The notes under the pieces: model-generated
Told to the model about the DNA's origin: nothing
Databases searched by the model: none
Seen by the model: only the letters and a program-made list of their open reading frames with translations
Made by a program: the position numbers and the translations under genes
Shown: positions 22,581 to 34,000 of the stretch, one piece after another
Numbering within the stretch: position 1 is the first letter of the stretch
How the letters are laid out: every line of letters starts with the position of its first letter
Assembly (NCBI GenBank): GCA_963402885.1
Contig: OY727097.1
Location: forward strand, 10,850,001-10,914,000
Length of the DNA stretch: 64,000 nt
DNA from: Antedon bifida
Lineage: Eukaryota; Echinodermata; Crinoidea; Comatulida; Antedonidae
Direction of reading: 5' to 3'

Positions 22581-22706
22581 AACTTGTTTCATCACCAGAA
22601 CTAGGAGCGAGTCGGCCTCGAACCCTTGCCGATGTTGTTGGCTCTTTAGGTACGGTAAACGGCGCCCCTGCCCTAACCGCTCGGCCATTTGACTCGCGAG
22701 TGACGA
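22425..22706 (-). repeat. tRNA-Leu/Ser-like SINE, best copy
   Basis: On the minus strand the unit starts near 22706. Box A is TGGCCGAGCGGTTAGGG and box B GGTTCGAGGCC, with a long variable region as in class II tRNAs. A ~190-nt body follows (CTATAAACCGTAGGTCCAGT, AGAACCCAGTTCATTATTCG, TGAACTGGTTCACAAAATAG). Parts of the same element recur at 34405-34580 (minus), 45460-45605 (plus, body) and 56685-56755 (plus, head). Confidence 0.85.
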
Positions 22707-22719
22707 ATACTATGCTAAT

Positions 22720-23720
22720 GTGAGACATTAAGTACTTTACGCCTACTTCAAATACGAACACTTACCTCCACAAGCACTATACAAAACAAGTGATTGTTTA
22801 AATTCTAAGTAAGTTAAAAACAATATCTTCTTCTGATGGAAATCATTCGCAGTCTATACCAAGTTACAACAAAATCAGCTTCGGACAATGTTTTGGCATA
22901 TTTTTGTACCATAACACCGTCTGTGTTGTATTGAGCAAAGCAAATACTAATGAATAGCGAAATAAATACTGTTCTTTCTCTATCAATAATCCAGCGACGT
23001 CCTGATACCAAAGAGCAATGCAATGTGTTCACCTAGCTGGAAAATAGGCGAATACAAATATGCCATCACAATGCAACCTGATCCCGACAAAACGTTATTG
23101 TTATTTCAATGATAAAACTGCTATGAAAAATAAGTGCAATATACAAAGCATCGGTACAATAGGGAATAACCCTTGAATAGGCTATTTAAACGTCAGTAAA
23201 AGTCGCTCTGGGGTTCAGTGTTTTGACTACAGTAGTTTGGATCTACGTCTTTTAAATAACTTACCGGTTAATAGTACTGGACTAAAACCAAATATTTTCT
23301 GTCCGAATAACGTTATATTGTACCGCCTAAACTACAGATTAATGCATTATTAAAATTGAATAAATTGCGCTCAAAGAGTAGCCACTTAGGGGCACTTTTA
23401 TTTATAAAAATTGTTTATCGTTGTCACTTTCTTGTACCAGGGACTGGTTTTTCTTATCAAACAATTTAAAATATCACGAAGCCGATATATGTTTAAAGTA
23501 TGTTTATGGGATTCCTCATCGAACCCTTTAGTTTAAAACCCTGAGTACTAACGATTGAAGTATATGCCACGGCTGACGGTAGTTTTCCAAATAAAAAATA
23601 ACATTAAAAAACAAATATAAAAACAGATTTCATTTATTCAAAACAACGACGGTAAATGATTCGCACCTCTCCTGCTATTTTAGTATTTGAACTCATTATA
23701 GAGGGATATAGAGGAGCACA
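22720..23720. other. Intergenic, no gene seen
   Basis: No recognisable protein, RNA or repeat family. Short ORFs have no family features. Confidence 0.4.
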
Positions 23721-23725
23721 AACCC

Positions 23726-24044
23726 TTAAAGATGTACTGTCCCCCCAATAAACATTCCTGAACTTATTTATTTTTTAAAAATATGCTATTTAATGTCACA
23801 TACGGTAATAGATATCCAATTTTACAAAAAATTGGATCGAACAAAATTTATTTACCTGAAAATTTACCCTGTAATTTTAAAGCAAAAATTGTCAAATTGG
23901 CTGCCAGCCAAGGTTTGGTTTGAATTTAACCAATTATTATGACATTTTATAAGTGAAAACATTATTATTTACTTTATAAAATTAATTTATTCAAAGTCTG
24001 ATTTAATTAATCTTCATTTTTTTGGGGGACAATACTAATCTTTC
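23726..24044 (-). mobile_element. MITE family TTAAAGATGTATTGTCCCCC, copy 1
   Basis: The ~320-bp element has terminal inverted repeats related to TTAAAGATGTATTGTCCCCC at both ends. Its interior is the reverse complement of 31391-31727 and 50787-51080 (shared AATGAAGATTAATT, AATCAGACTTTGAAT and GATCCAATTTT blocks). It is non-coding and therefore non-autonomous. The superfamily is not determined. Confidence 0.85.
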
Positions 24045-24049
24045 ATTTT

Positions 24050-25050
24050 ATTTATCAAATATTAAACAATAAAACAACTATGTAACCCATAAATTCGTAA
24101 AAGCAAGGTACTGTACTTTGTATTGTACAGTATATGTAATATCTATCTTTTTTCATTTATTTAATATAAATATTGGGTACAGAAACGAAAACAGTTGCTG
24201 GCAATTATTCAAAATAAAAACTCAAACGATGATATATACAAGTTGGCTACTAAAATATAGTCAAATCATAAAGTAATTATTTTACAAAAAAAAAGGAAAA
24301 CAAACAAATGCTTATCTAATAATAACTGTATGATAATAATTAGGATAAAAAAAAATATAATTTTAAAAATATAAACTACTATAAACAATCATTGCATACC
24401 TCTTGGTGGTTATGGTTAGCACACAGCCTGGATTACTGTATTTATACTTTACTTTTAATACTGTACATGTCATAGGTCAGGGTATACAGTCCAGACTATC
24501 AACATACATTCAATCTATTCTTATTAACAACATTTAATGTGTGCTGTGACTTTAGGTCTACCAGTACCAGGGAAGAGTAAATGTTTCGTCTTATTTATTG
24601 CTGAATAGGTTTTCGACTCCAGCCTACTAAACAAATACAGCATATTACAGATACAAAAGCTCAAAGGATTGTGTTATAAATTACACTATAGAGGGCACTA
24701 CACATTTCAATTGGCATATAGTATTCGATATAGGAATTTAATATTGAGAATAGTTTCCTGAACTTTTATATTTGAATGGTAATTTGTAAAATGGTTGTGT
24801 TGAATAGAAAATCTAAAGTACTTTTTTCATCTAAATAACTAACATAAATAAACATGGAAAACTAATGAAATGTTTAATATGAAAGCCAATTGTAATACCT
24901 TTAAAAGTTACAGTACAGTTTGATTCATTAAAAACTGATTATTCAACCAAAACCAATTAAGTCAACACATAAAAATGTCCTGTTTCTGCTGTGGGTTTGC
25001 AATACTAGATAGGCCTACATCAACTTGAAATTGAGAAGTTCAATTGTGTA
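24050..25050. other. 3' flank of CEP19, no other gene seen
   Basis: AT-rich and rich in TACTGTACAGTA-like words. It probably contains the CEP19 3' UTR on the minus strand. No further coding frame is supported. Confidence 0.4.
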
Positions 25051-25055
25051 AGATT

Positions 25056-25553
25056 TTAGAAGTCTGATAGATCCGAGTCTGAATCCCATGCACTCGTTTC
25101 AATTCCTCTGTTTTCCATTGCAGGAAATTCAACCTCAACATCATACTGAAAGTCAGGATCACCCGGCTTTTTCCTGTTCTTCTCGTAGCTATCATTCATT
25201 GCGGTTTTCTTTTTTTTAAGATCGTCATCGTCCAACTTGTTCAAATCCTCTTCGGGGTCAATCTCATATTGTTTCTTTGCTGTGGCTAGACTCTCCTCAA
25301 GACTTGAACCATGTAGAACTGCCTGTATTATTCTCAGTAATTTCTCAATTTGAAATTCACTGACATGTTGTAGGTATTGCTTATGTCTAGGGTTGTTCTT
25401 AAGTTCTGTGGTAAAACGACTGATATCGGTATTCTTGTTAAAGTTTCTAAGCGGCATTATTCTTTCTCTTAGCTTTTTTGAAGAATTTTCATATTTCAAT
25501 ATAAGCATCGGGGGTTCAACTCTGACCCCACATTTTTTTGGTGTCACTTCCAT
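25056..25553 (-). CDS. CEP19: Centrosomal protein CEP19, single intact coding exon
   Basis: The 165-aa protein aligns end to end with CEP19 (human ~163 aa). Conserved blocks are 'KKCGVRVEPPMLILKYE', 'RERIMPLRNF', 'LKNNPRHKQYL', 'IDPEEDLNKLDDDDL' and 'DPDFQYDVEVEF', with an acidic C-terminus 'WDSDSDLSDF'. In vertebrates CEP19 sits at the mother centriole and ciliary base, is recruited through FOP/CEP350, and brings RABL2 to start intraflagellar transport. No signal peptide or membrane segment is seen; helical, charged regions dominate. The ATG at 25553 is chosen because homology starts there. A strong acceptor (pyrimidine run then AG, exon start 25588) lies 35 nt upstream, so the 5' UTR is spliced. 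No frame damage; expected to be functional. Confidence 0.95.
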   Translation of the reverse strand: MEVTPKKCGVRVEPPMLILKYENSSKKLRERIMPLRNFNKNTDISRFTTELKNNPRHKQYLQHVSEFQIEKLLRIIQAVLHGSSLEESLATAKKQYEIDPEEDLNKLDDDDLKKKKTAMNDSYEKNRKKPGDPDFQYDVEVEFPAMENRGIETSAWDSDSDLSDF

Positions 25554-25649
25554 ATGGAAAATTAGGTCATCATAAATTTACAAAAATGCTAAAAAAAAAA
25601 GAAGAAGTTGTATTAATACTATTATTTAGGCCTAGTATTATGCACTTGT

Positions 25650-26152
25650 CAAATTGTATGACCCACTATACAACAACCACCGGTAGAGGTGCATCAATTA
25701 CAAATAATTATTGACGGAGGGTTGCGTCATAAAACCTAGATGTTACGTGACATCAATGGTGCTGTCAATGTCCATCACTTTACTAACCATCATATCATAA
25801 ACAATATGGTCACAGTGAGTCCAAGATATCACAAATATCGGACAAATGGCCGGAGATCGTATAGTGGGTCATACAATTGACGTCATGAGTGCTTCATTTA
25901 CAAATAATTACTGACGCTGGGGTGCATAAAAAACCTAGAAGGTATGTCACATCAATGAGCGATGGTGTGTCAATGTCCGTCACTTTACCACTAAAAATAT
26001 CATAAAAAACATGGTCACAGTGCGTCAAAATGATAAAGGTAGGTCACATTTTTTACGCACATGTGCGTCACATCATGGTATTTATAAGGTATGACACACA
26101 TCAGACAAATGACGCACCTCTTCCGGGGGTCGTATAGTGGGTCATACAATTG
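25650..26152. mobile_element. Tandem pair of MITEs with CAATTGTATGACCC ends
   Basis: Terminal repeat CAATTGTATGACCCACTATA occurs at the left end (with one extra A). Its reverse complement appears in the middle (25859-25879) and at the right end (26132-26152). The two ~235-270-bp halves share AATTA.TGACG..GGGTGC, CACATCAATG, GTCAATGTCC.TCACTTTAC and ATGGTCACAGTG. It lies in the presumed CEP19 5' intron. Confidence 0.85.
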
Positions 26153-26209
26153 CATAAGTACATAATACTGAATAATATCAGTCTAGCCTACTGTATATGA
26201 CACAACATG

Positions 26210-26640
26210 TGACAAGACACCGATGATATATTACTACACAGAACAGGCTAGGCCTACTAGGCTAGCTAGAGAGCCTTTTTCTAGTTCTAGTCTACTACTG
26301 TACTAGCTAGGCCTACTGGCTACTGTAGTATAGTAGTAGAGGACTACACTAGGCCCAGGCTAGCCTAGCTAGATAGGCTGACGGCCTAGCCGCCTACACT
26401 ATCTAGGCTACCGGATCCAGCCTACTTATACTAGCTAGGCTAGGCCTAGCCTATAGAGGACAGCAGGCTAGGCCTAGCTAGGTCTAGGCTATAGGCCTAG
26501 TATAATACTGTACTAGCTAGGCCTAGCCTAGGTACCTAGCTAGGCTAGCTATATAGGCTAGGGCCGGATCCATCCTAGCCTTTGTTTGCCAAAGGTACTA
26601 GAGCTAGCCTCTTAGCTAGCCTAAACCCTAAAAACAGTCC
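26210..26640. repeat. CTAG/AGGCCTA-dominated low-complexity tract
   Basis: About 430 bp is built almost entirely from short self-complementary words (CTAGGCCTAG, GCTAGCTAGG, CCTAGCC). It is irregular rather than a fixed-unit tandem repeat. The same AGGCCTA word is scattered over the whole window. Confidence 0.85.
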
Positions 26641-26703
26641 GAAATGCAGGTCGACCTACATCGTGGTTAAGTTACATCATAGAAAACTAAACTTCGTACC
26701 TAC

Positions 26704-26810
26704 CTCCTAAAACCTAGGCCTAGCTAGACAATGACAGGGCCGCCCGAGGACGTCGTGTTTGTTGTGTTGTGTTATGTACAGTGGATAGCAGCAATCAAAA
26801 CATGTGCCGC
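26704..26810 (-). promoter_or_regulatory. Possible first (non-coding) exon and promoter of CEP19
   Basis: Minus-strand sequence TTTTAGGAG|GTAGGTAC gives a good donor at 26704. The sequence upstream (GGCGGCCCTGTC, GACGTCCTCGG) is locally richer in G+C and CpG than its surroundings. Joined to the acceptor at 25588 it would supply the CEP19 5' UTR. This is inference from position and splice signals only. Confidence 0.3.
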
Positions 26811-27244
26811 TCTTTTTCGACACGCTATGGAGGGCCATACACGCATTATAACATTTTTTTATAATTAATATATTATAGATTGGCTATAAATAAGCTCTTT
26901 GGATAATAAACAGTCAATTCAATTATATTATCAAGCGATGGACTTTTGTTATGTTATTGATGAATTTATGTAATCAAAATGAATTTATCTGAATTTGGTA
27001 TATTCCATATAAAATTTATTTATTTAATACAAAGAAAATTTAGTTATCTATGAAATAAGAACATTTAAAACAAATGAGGTAAACTTAATAAGTTTAAAAT
27101 CAGTATACAAAATATTGTGTGCATAGCGGCCTTAACATTCGATTTTTGTTATCCAACAAATTACACAACAATGTTGTTGTGGCTTCCTTAACTTAACTGG
27201 TTGGAACTTTTTGGTAGCTTTAACGGTGAACAGAAGATCTGGGC

Positions 27245-27352
27245 CAAGGATGTGCCCGATCGTCTTTATAAGTTTGGACCGATCGTCTTATGCTTTGGAC
27301 CCGATAGTCTTAATCGTTGGGCCCGATAGTCTTAACATTGGGCCTGATAGCC
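27245..27352 (+). repeat. Tandem 21-23-bp repeat, about 4.5 units
   Basis: Units of the type GATAGTCTTAAC.TTGGGCCC run in a row (GATCGTCTT at the start drifting to GATAGTCTT). Non-coding. Confidence 0.85.
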
Positions 27353-28154
27353 AAGTGTATCGTTTGTAAATCCGTTCCATAGTTTATAATTAGGTTTTCC
27401 GCAAACAATGTTTATGTTTATTATATTAATGGTAGCCATTACGTGCGATTAAAAAAGATGATGATGATAGAAAATGTTTAGAGTAATAAAGGTGGTGTAA
27501 GCTAAAAAAACAAACCACATTTTGTCATTTGGTAACTGTAGATATCTGTGTCTACTATTGCAATTGTTTGGCAGAGAAAGAAATTGAAATTGAGTCTCTT
27601 TTTTAGTCTAAATGAATTATTTGTTTTTTTATCATTTTATTGTGTTTGGTATAGAAAAAAAATAATTTAATACTATGTTATGGTGAACAATTATAAATAA
27701 ACGTTAACATAATTTACAAGTCCGTAAAATTACGCAATTGGTATTCTTGGGCAATTTGAACACAAAATAACACGGAAGGTGTAGGCATAAAAAGAGGAAG
27801 CCTCGCCGTGTAGTACTAAGAGTCTCAGGTCACAATACATCGATCGGCAACGCTCCTATAAGCCCCGACGTAATTACTTCACTGTCGCGCGCACTTAAAC
27901 GATGCACTAGCTTACCAGCGGGGAAACCCCGTAATTACTCCGCATTACTCCTAATTTTAAATCATATTAAATTAACATTTTCGAAACTTGAAATCAGTGG
28001 TAATCTTTTTCGAAACTTTAAAAACCAGGAACTATTTTAAGCATTTTCAAAAAGCACATTACTCCATTAAAACCTGTAAAATAAAATTAAAACACAAATT
28101 ATGTATATAATAGGATAAACATTATAATAATACGTGACCAAAGTAACAGCGCGT

Positions 28155-28212
28155 TGTTTTGGGGCGACTTTGCGATTGGGCGACTTTGTACTGGGCGATT
28201 TGTATGGGGCGA
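28155..28212 (+). repeat. Short GGGCGACTTTG tandem repeat
   Basis: Four imperfect ~16-bp units related to GGGGCGACTTTGTATT. Confidence 0.75.
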
Positions 28213-31062
28213 ATGATAAGTTGTGGTTCACGTGGACCTGTACATTTTCATTGTTTGTAAAAACATCTCAAACGGAACTTTAAAATCGAAGACGGAGATG
28301 ATTGATACTTTGTACAATTGTTAAGCTTCAATTGCATTTTTTAAGCCTACATTAAAACTACAAATCTACACCCGTCATTATTAAAAAAAACAGTCGATTA
28401 GCACAAAAAGTCAAAATTAAATCGCACACAATGATTGGTCTCTTGATTGTATACAGATTCAGTATTGAACACGATATAGTACGTAGCTAGGAGCAGTGTT
28501 TACACAGCTTAACTAGTCAAAGAATGTACCAAATCAACGTCAATCTAACTGTGAGTGCTTTTGCTGAAGTAGTAGTTAAGTTGGTGATTTAAAAGCGTAG
28601 AAAGTACCATGAAAACAGCTGTTTTAACATACTGTTTGCCAGTAAACAATCATGATTTCTAGTATTCCAATTTTGTTACGATTTTTGATGTACATGACGA
28701 CGTGTAGAACTTGTCGATACATATACAGTTGCAATGCATTATGTTAACATGAATATCACGCTATCGTGTTACGATTTCAAATACCGAATACAATCGACAA
28801 GTTGTTGGCCATATGTATGTAAAGAGTCTTTACCTTCAGTACAATGTTGTACAATATAACATTATAATACTCTCATTTTTATTATAGTCGAGTAGTCTAC
28901 AAACATAAGCGAGAAACCACACATCAGTACTACGAGAATCGGCTTTGAAGTCAACCTTAATCCAGATGTTTAAAATTAGTTTCTATATTCTACCCTTTCA
29001 CGAAACTAGAATATAATTAATAAAGAAGAAGAACAGTATTAAAAAACATACATCAGCATATAGTTTCTGTTAATAATGAATAAATCTTCCTATACATTAT
29101 TAATAATTAATAATAATAATTAGAAGGTCTAGTCAAGACAACACACGAGTTAGTGTACTTATCACTAGATCGCGGGGAAACACTATTTCGAGGGATCGGA
29201 ACAATTTATTATTTCAACGAAATATTTTGGTATTAAATTCTATTTTTTCAAAGGAACGAAATGATTTTTAAGAAAACGAGATAATGTTTCCGAAAGGAAC
29301 AAAATAAAATTTCAAGAAAACAGAACAATATTTCGAGAGAACTAGGCCTAAATGAGGATGGACTAAAATTAACCAACTAACGTTCTTCATAAAAAATATC
29401 AATGTTCATTTCATGTTCAACAAAGGTATAACGTACCACGATACAAAAACAATTTAGTTGGAAAATGGATATTTCAAGAAAATTGGAAGAATCTTAGTTT
29501 CTAGTCGATAATACTTTTCAGACTTTGCCGACCCATTTGTTGAAATGTAAATAATCTATAATTGCAATTGCACAATAATTCTTAAAGGCAATCTTTAATT
29601 AAAATATTTAAGAGCCATTATACTGAATCTATTATAAACACATCTTGGGGGGAAATAAAGCCACGATCATATTGTATGTGTTGATACAATTCGGTTGCTG
29701 ATAGCTAACTACCTCCAAGATACGAGTCAGAAGTCTGTGAAATTGCAACGCTTCGGATATATTGACTTTGCCTCGTCGTGGAGGCAGGCAGGCGAAAAAT
29801 TGGCGAGAAAGGGCTAATCCTTGTCCGGGACGTGATCTAGCCTTAATGAAAAATTTCGACCCAATGTCACAGCCCGAGGAACCTCCCGAAGTAACCTTTT
29901 AACACTTTAAAAAGAACACATCGTTTATGTAGTGACAGAGCATGGTTATTGGTGATCAGTCAAACTATTTGATATTATATCGATTAGCAACTGTTTAAAC
30001 AAAGCAGTTTATTTCCTTAAAGGATCGTTCAAATCAAAAAGCAGCGATGACTGAATGTGATAAACAGTCACTTCAGTATAACTTGGATATATAGGTGCTG
30101 CATATACCACTTCAACTGATATCAGTGAGATAAGAGGAAGGTACTGGTGCGCATCGCATAGCGCTAATTCTTTACTTGAACAACTAATGACATTATTTAG
30201 TTGTGTTCGAAATCATTCTTTCTGAAGGAAACAAAAGTGCATTTGAGGATTATGGGTAGGTAGAGCTATTATGTTGCACTGCGACATTTCAAGTTCAATT
30301 AATACTTGCAGTGATTATCTTTTTAGTGATATCGACTAATCAGGATAATCAGTACTTTTAGCAAATTTAAGGTTTACAAATTTGAGGAATTTCTGTGCAG
30401 AATGATTGAAAATAAGCCAATATGTTTATATATCTAATTGTGAATGTTTTGCTTGTTTTACCATATTTCTATCGAGAAAAAAGAAAATTTTCCATGTATA
30501 CATTTTTATATAGGCCTATCGAACAAATAAAGATTTGATTTTATTGATCTGATTTCTAACGTTTACATTGATGTTTCTAATTATACATTTCGGAAAATGT
30601 TATATTATTATATATTTTATGCATTTTTACAATCTTTTAAATAGTTAATGTCAGCTTTAACGGATTTCTTCTAGAGTTTTTCTAATTTTCGTCCTTGATT
30701 GTTTTTATTTGTATCATTTTTATTTGTTATGTGATTAAAATGAAACCATTGTTATTTTGGTTAAAATATTTTATTTTTTATTAAATCGTACATACAAAAG
30801 TATATATAGTTAGGTTTAACGTTTATATAGTACGCCCATTTTTCACATAATTTAAGTTTAATTTAAGTATATTTAGCAAAAGCTTATTTTTAGAAATTCG
30901 GTCTTTCCAAAAATAATTTTCTGTGATTGTATAAGACATTTTAATGATAAAAATGTAACAAAATATGTTGAAAACAACACGTTTACAAAAACAGGATTTT
31001 GTTGAGTTGTTCTTAATAACTAGACACAGTTTATTTTAAAATAATTTTTTTTTTTCAATCAG

Positions 31063-34000
31063 GACGGACATTACCTCACCCCGTATCATGTCGAGTGTGC
31101 GGTGATAAGAGTTTTGGTAAACATTATGGTGTTTATTGCTGTGATGGTTGTAGTTGCTTCTTTAAAAGAAGTATCAGAAGGAAAATGCAGTATACCTGTA
31201 TCGGAAAAGGACACTGCGTCGTGGATAAAGCAAGACGCAATTGGTGTCCGCATTGTCGACTTCGTAAATGCTTTTACGTCAAAATGAATAAAGCAGGTAC
31301 GTAATAAATTGACCATAAATGAACAAATTAGGCCTATCTAAACTGGATATCGTGTATGTAAGATTAGCTCTCTTTTACTTTGTCCATTCCATTGTATTGT
31401 CTCCCAAAAACATGAAAAATGAAGATTAATTAAATCAGACTTTGAATAGGTTATTTTGTAGTTTTAATAAAGTGAATCACTTCCGTAGAAAAATGGAAAA
31501 AAAAGTTTTTACTAAATTTTAACTTAGTTAATTTAAAAAAAAAATCCATTGGCTGGCCCAGCTAATTTGACCATTTTTTGCTTTAAATTCCATTTTTTCC
31601 AGGTAAATAAATTTGTTTTCGATCCAATTTTTGGTAGAAGTCAATAACTATTATGTGACATTAAAATGGCATATTCAAGAACAACACTTTAAAAAAATTA
31701 TTTTTCAGGGGGACAATACATCTTTAAAATTACTTAATATTATAATTGTAGGCCTTCTATTATTTGTCCAAATGTTAACCCCATTAAATACTAAATTTGT
31801 AATAGTTATTTCATTCATTTCTATTACTTATAATTGTACTTATTTAAGTTATTTTTTAGGCCTACAATTATTTGAGAGCAATTGTTTTCAAATTACTGAT
31901 GGTATTTTCTAATTTTTCGCTTTCAATGTCTGCTGTTATACTCCAAAAATTCTCCTTCTTATTATATTGTTTTTCTTTTTCCAAGATTTTTCCAAAAAAT
32001 AGTTTTTCTTGCCCCCGATACTAATTTATTTTCCGAACCTTCTTCAATTTATTTCATTGTATATCCTACTTATGAATTTACTGAATTACATTTTTTGCCG
32101 GTGGATGCAGTAAAAGAAAATACGTTTTAAAAATTGATTTGAGTCGTTCTTCGTGACAAAACAATATAATTCCTACATTATTCACGCGCAAATGGTGTAG
32201 AATTTTCTGAACTAGGCTACACAGAATTTTCTAGGATACATAGTAATACAATTCACGCGTACTATCCCAGGCATCACGTCCACTTACTCTATTCCGCAAT
32301 TCCGTTAGTGTTTTTATGAAGAAAAGATGAAAATCTCATCCTTCTGATTTTATTTCTTTTATTTTTTTTGCAAATAAAAACAATTTATTTAACATCACTA
32401 TTCTTTGTAGAAAAACTATATCTGTTGATTTTTCTTCATTAGCTGTGCAAGAAGAAAGAGGACCACGCAAGAAAAAGGCCACAGTACAGAGCGTAAAGCC
32501 AACCAACAGTACCCAAGTTACACCAATTCAAAATAGAACACATGCTCATACGAAATATTCCGCAGAGAGATCTAGAAATGAAGTTAGATCGTCTGCGTTT
32601 GTGCCATTCCAACCATGGAAGCGGGCAGAACCGTGTAATCATAGTATGGTTTCAAGTCCAATATTAGGCCTACCAACAATGCAGCTGCCCAGTCATTCTC
32701 AAAATATCCAATTCCTACAAGGTGGAATATGCGGAACTTACCTGTCTTCAGTGATGACCCACCCTGACGCAACTCCATTTCCATCTGCAATGGCGTCGTT
32801 ACTTCATGAGCAATATTATGAACGGCCAGGTAAGGTTTTCCACCATTTGGAATAAATTTAATTGTTACAGTAGGATAGAAACAATAGAAACAAGATAAAT
32901 AATTAGTATTATCACTTATTCATCTACATTGTTTGATTTAATATATTTGATAAATTATAAAATAATTTACATCCATCCCGTAATTGGCGAGTTACTCACT
33001 GTTGGTTGCGTATGGAATAAAAATTAGTTACAACAAAAATTACAGGAAAAAAATTATACAAAGTGAAATGCCAATGATTGTCGTCAAAAACAAACTTAAT
33101 CACGGTTAATACGGAACGTATTCTGTTACAGGAATTTTAAAAGAATACATAGAATAACAATTTCGATTAAAATTATAATGATTAAAGTTATCTCAAATAT
33201 AAATAATATAAAATAACAACAATAACAACAACAGTAGATTCGCACATAGTGGAACGTAAAGTAGAATTAACAAAAATTATGGTTATATTTTCTGTGAATG
33301 TGTGTAGGGCCTATAATTATGCTAAAACTAGTGCAATTTGAGAATTTAATAGTTACCGGCCCGTTACACTGTACTTATTGCATCCATCGTTATAGTCATA
33401 TTGACACTCACATTAATAAGTAATAAACAACGAAACATGTTGTCTATAGCCCGAGCTCATAAATTCAAGACAGAAATATTCCGAAACTGGAAATCCTGAG
33501 CTTTCAAAATAATGTAATTTATTATTGAATCCATTGATTGTTTTTACAACTAATAGAAAAATATAAAGAAAAAAACACAAAAACTATTTGAAAAAACTAT
33601 AAAAATATTTGATCCACTCTATACATTTAGGTTATGGTGAGATACAGATGCACCCAACATACCCGGATGTTCATACAATGCTAGTCAGTACAGAAACCGA
33701 TCATGAGGCCCTTCGAGAAACTGCTTCGAAAATCCTTCAAATGTTGGTTGACTCGACGTCTTCAATTTATGTGTTTCAAATGTTTGATAGAGATGATAGA
33801 ATTATTCTTCTTGAAGATTCATGGCCTGAGCAGTTTCTTTTTCACATTGCCCTGTGGCCGATTATAGACATGCACGCAGCAGTAACAAAGCTTAGTGCGA
33901 ATGGAAGTTTGGTAAGTCAAAACTCATTATAGCTGATAATAATTATGTATCGTAATTTGAATCTTACGAATTAAAAGTTGCAATCATAATACATTGCTTA

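Larger units (their letters stand above)
26815..31062. other. Intergenic plus likely 5' part of the nuclear receptor gene
   Basis: The N-terminal exon(s) of the NR2E gene should lie here or further upstream, but none could be chosen safely. The stretch holds short tandem repeats at 27240-27352 and 28155-28212, a patch of degenerate GAACAAAATAATTT/GAAAAC repeats at 29200-29340, and otherwise AT-rich sequence. Confidence 0.4.

Noticed and set aside
22600-22705. Functional tRNA-Leu or tRNA-Ser gene
   Set aside because: Promoter boxes match, but the arms do not pair into a proper cloverleaf and a long SINE body follows directly.
22430-22761. ORFs on both strands over the SINE
   Set aside because: The region is explained by the tRNA-Leu/Ser-like SINE with box A and box B; the ORFs have no protein features.
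29835-29893. A possible N-terminal exon for the nuclear receptor: ATG AAA AAT TTC ... CCC GAA followed by GTAACC
   Set aside because: The donor would leave phase 0, but the DNA-binding exon at 31063 needs one base from upstream (phase 1). Joining them would break the zinc-finger frame.
32439-32790. Minus-strand ORFs opposite the nuclear receptor hinge exon
   Set aside because: They are shadows of the plus-strand exon, whose frame is fixed by the NR2E motif and by splice phase.
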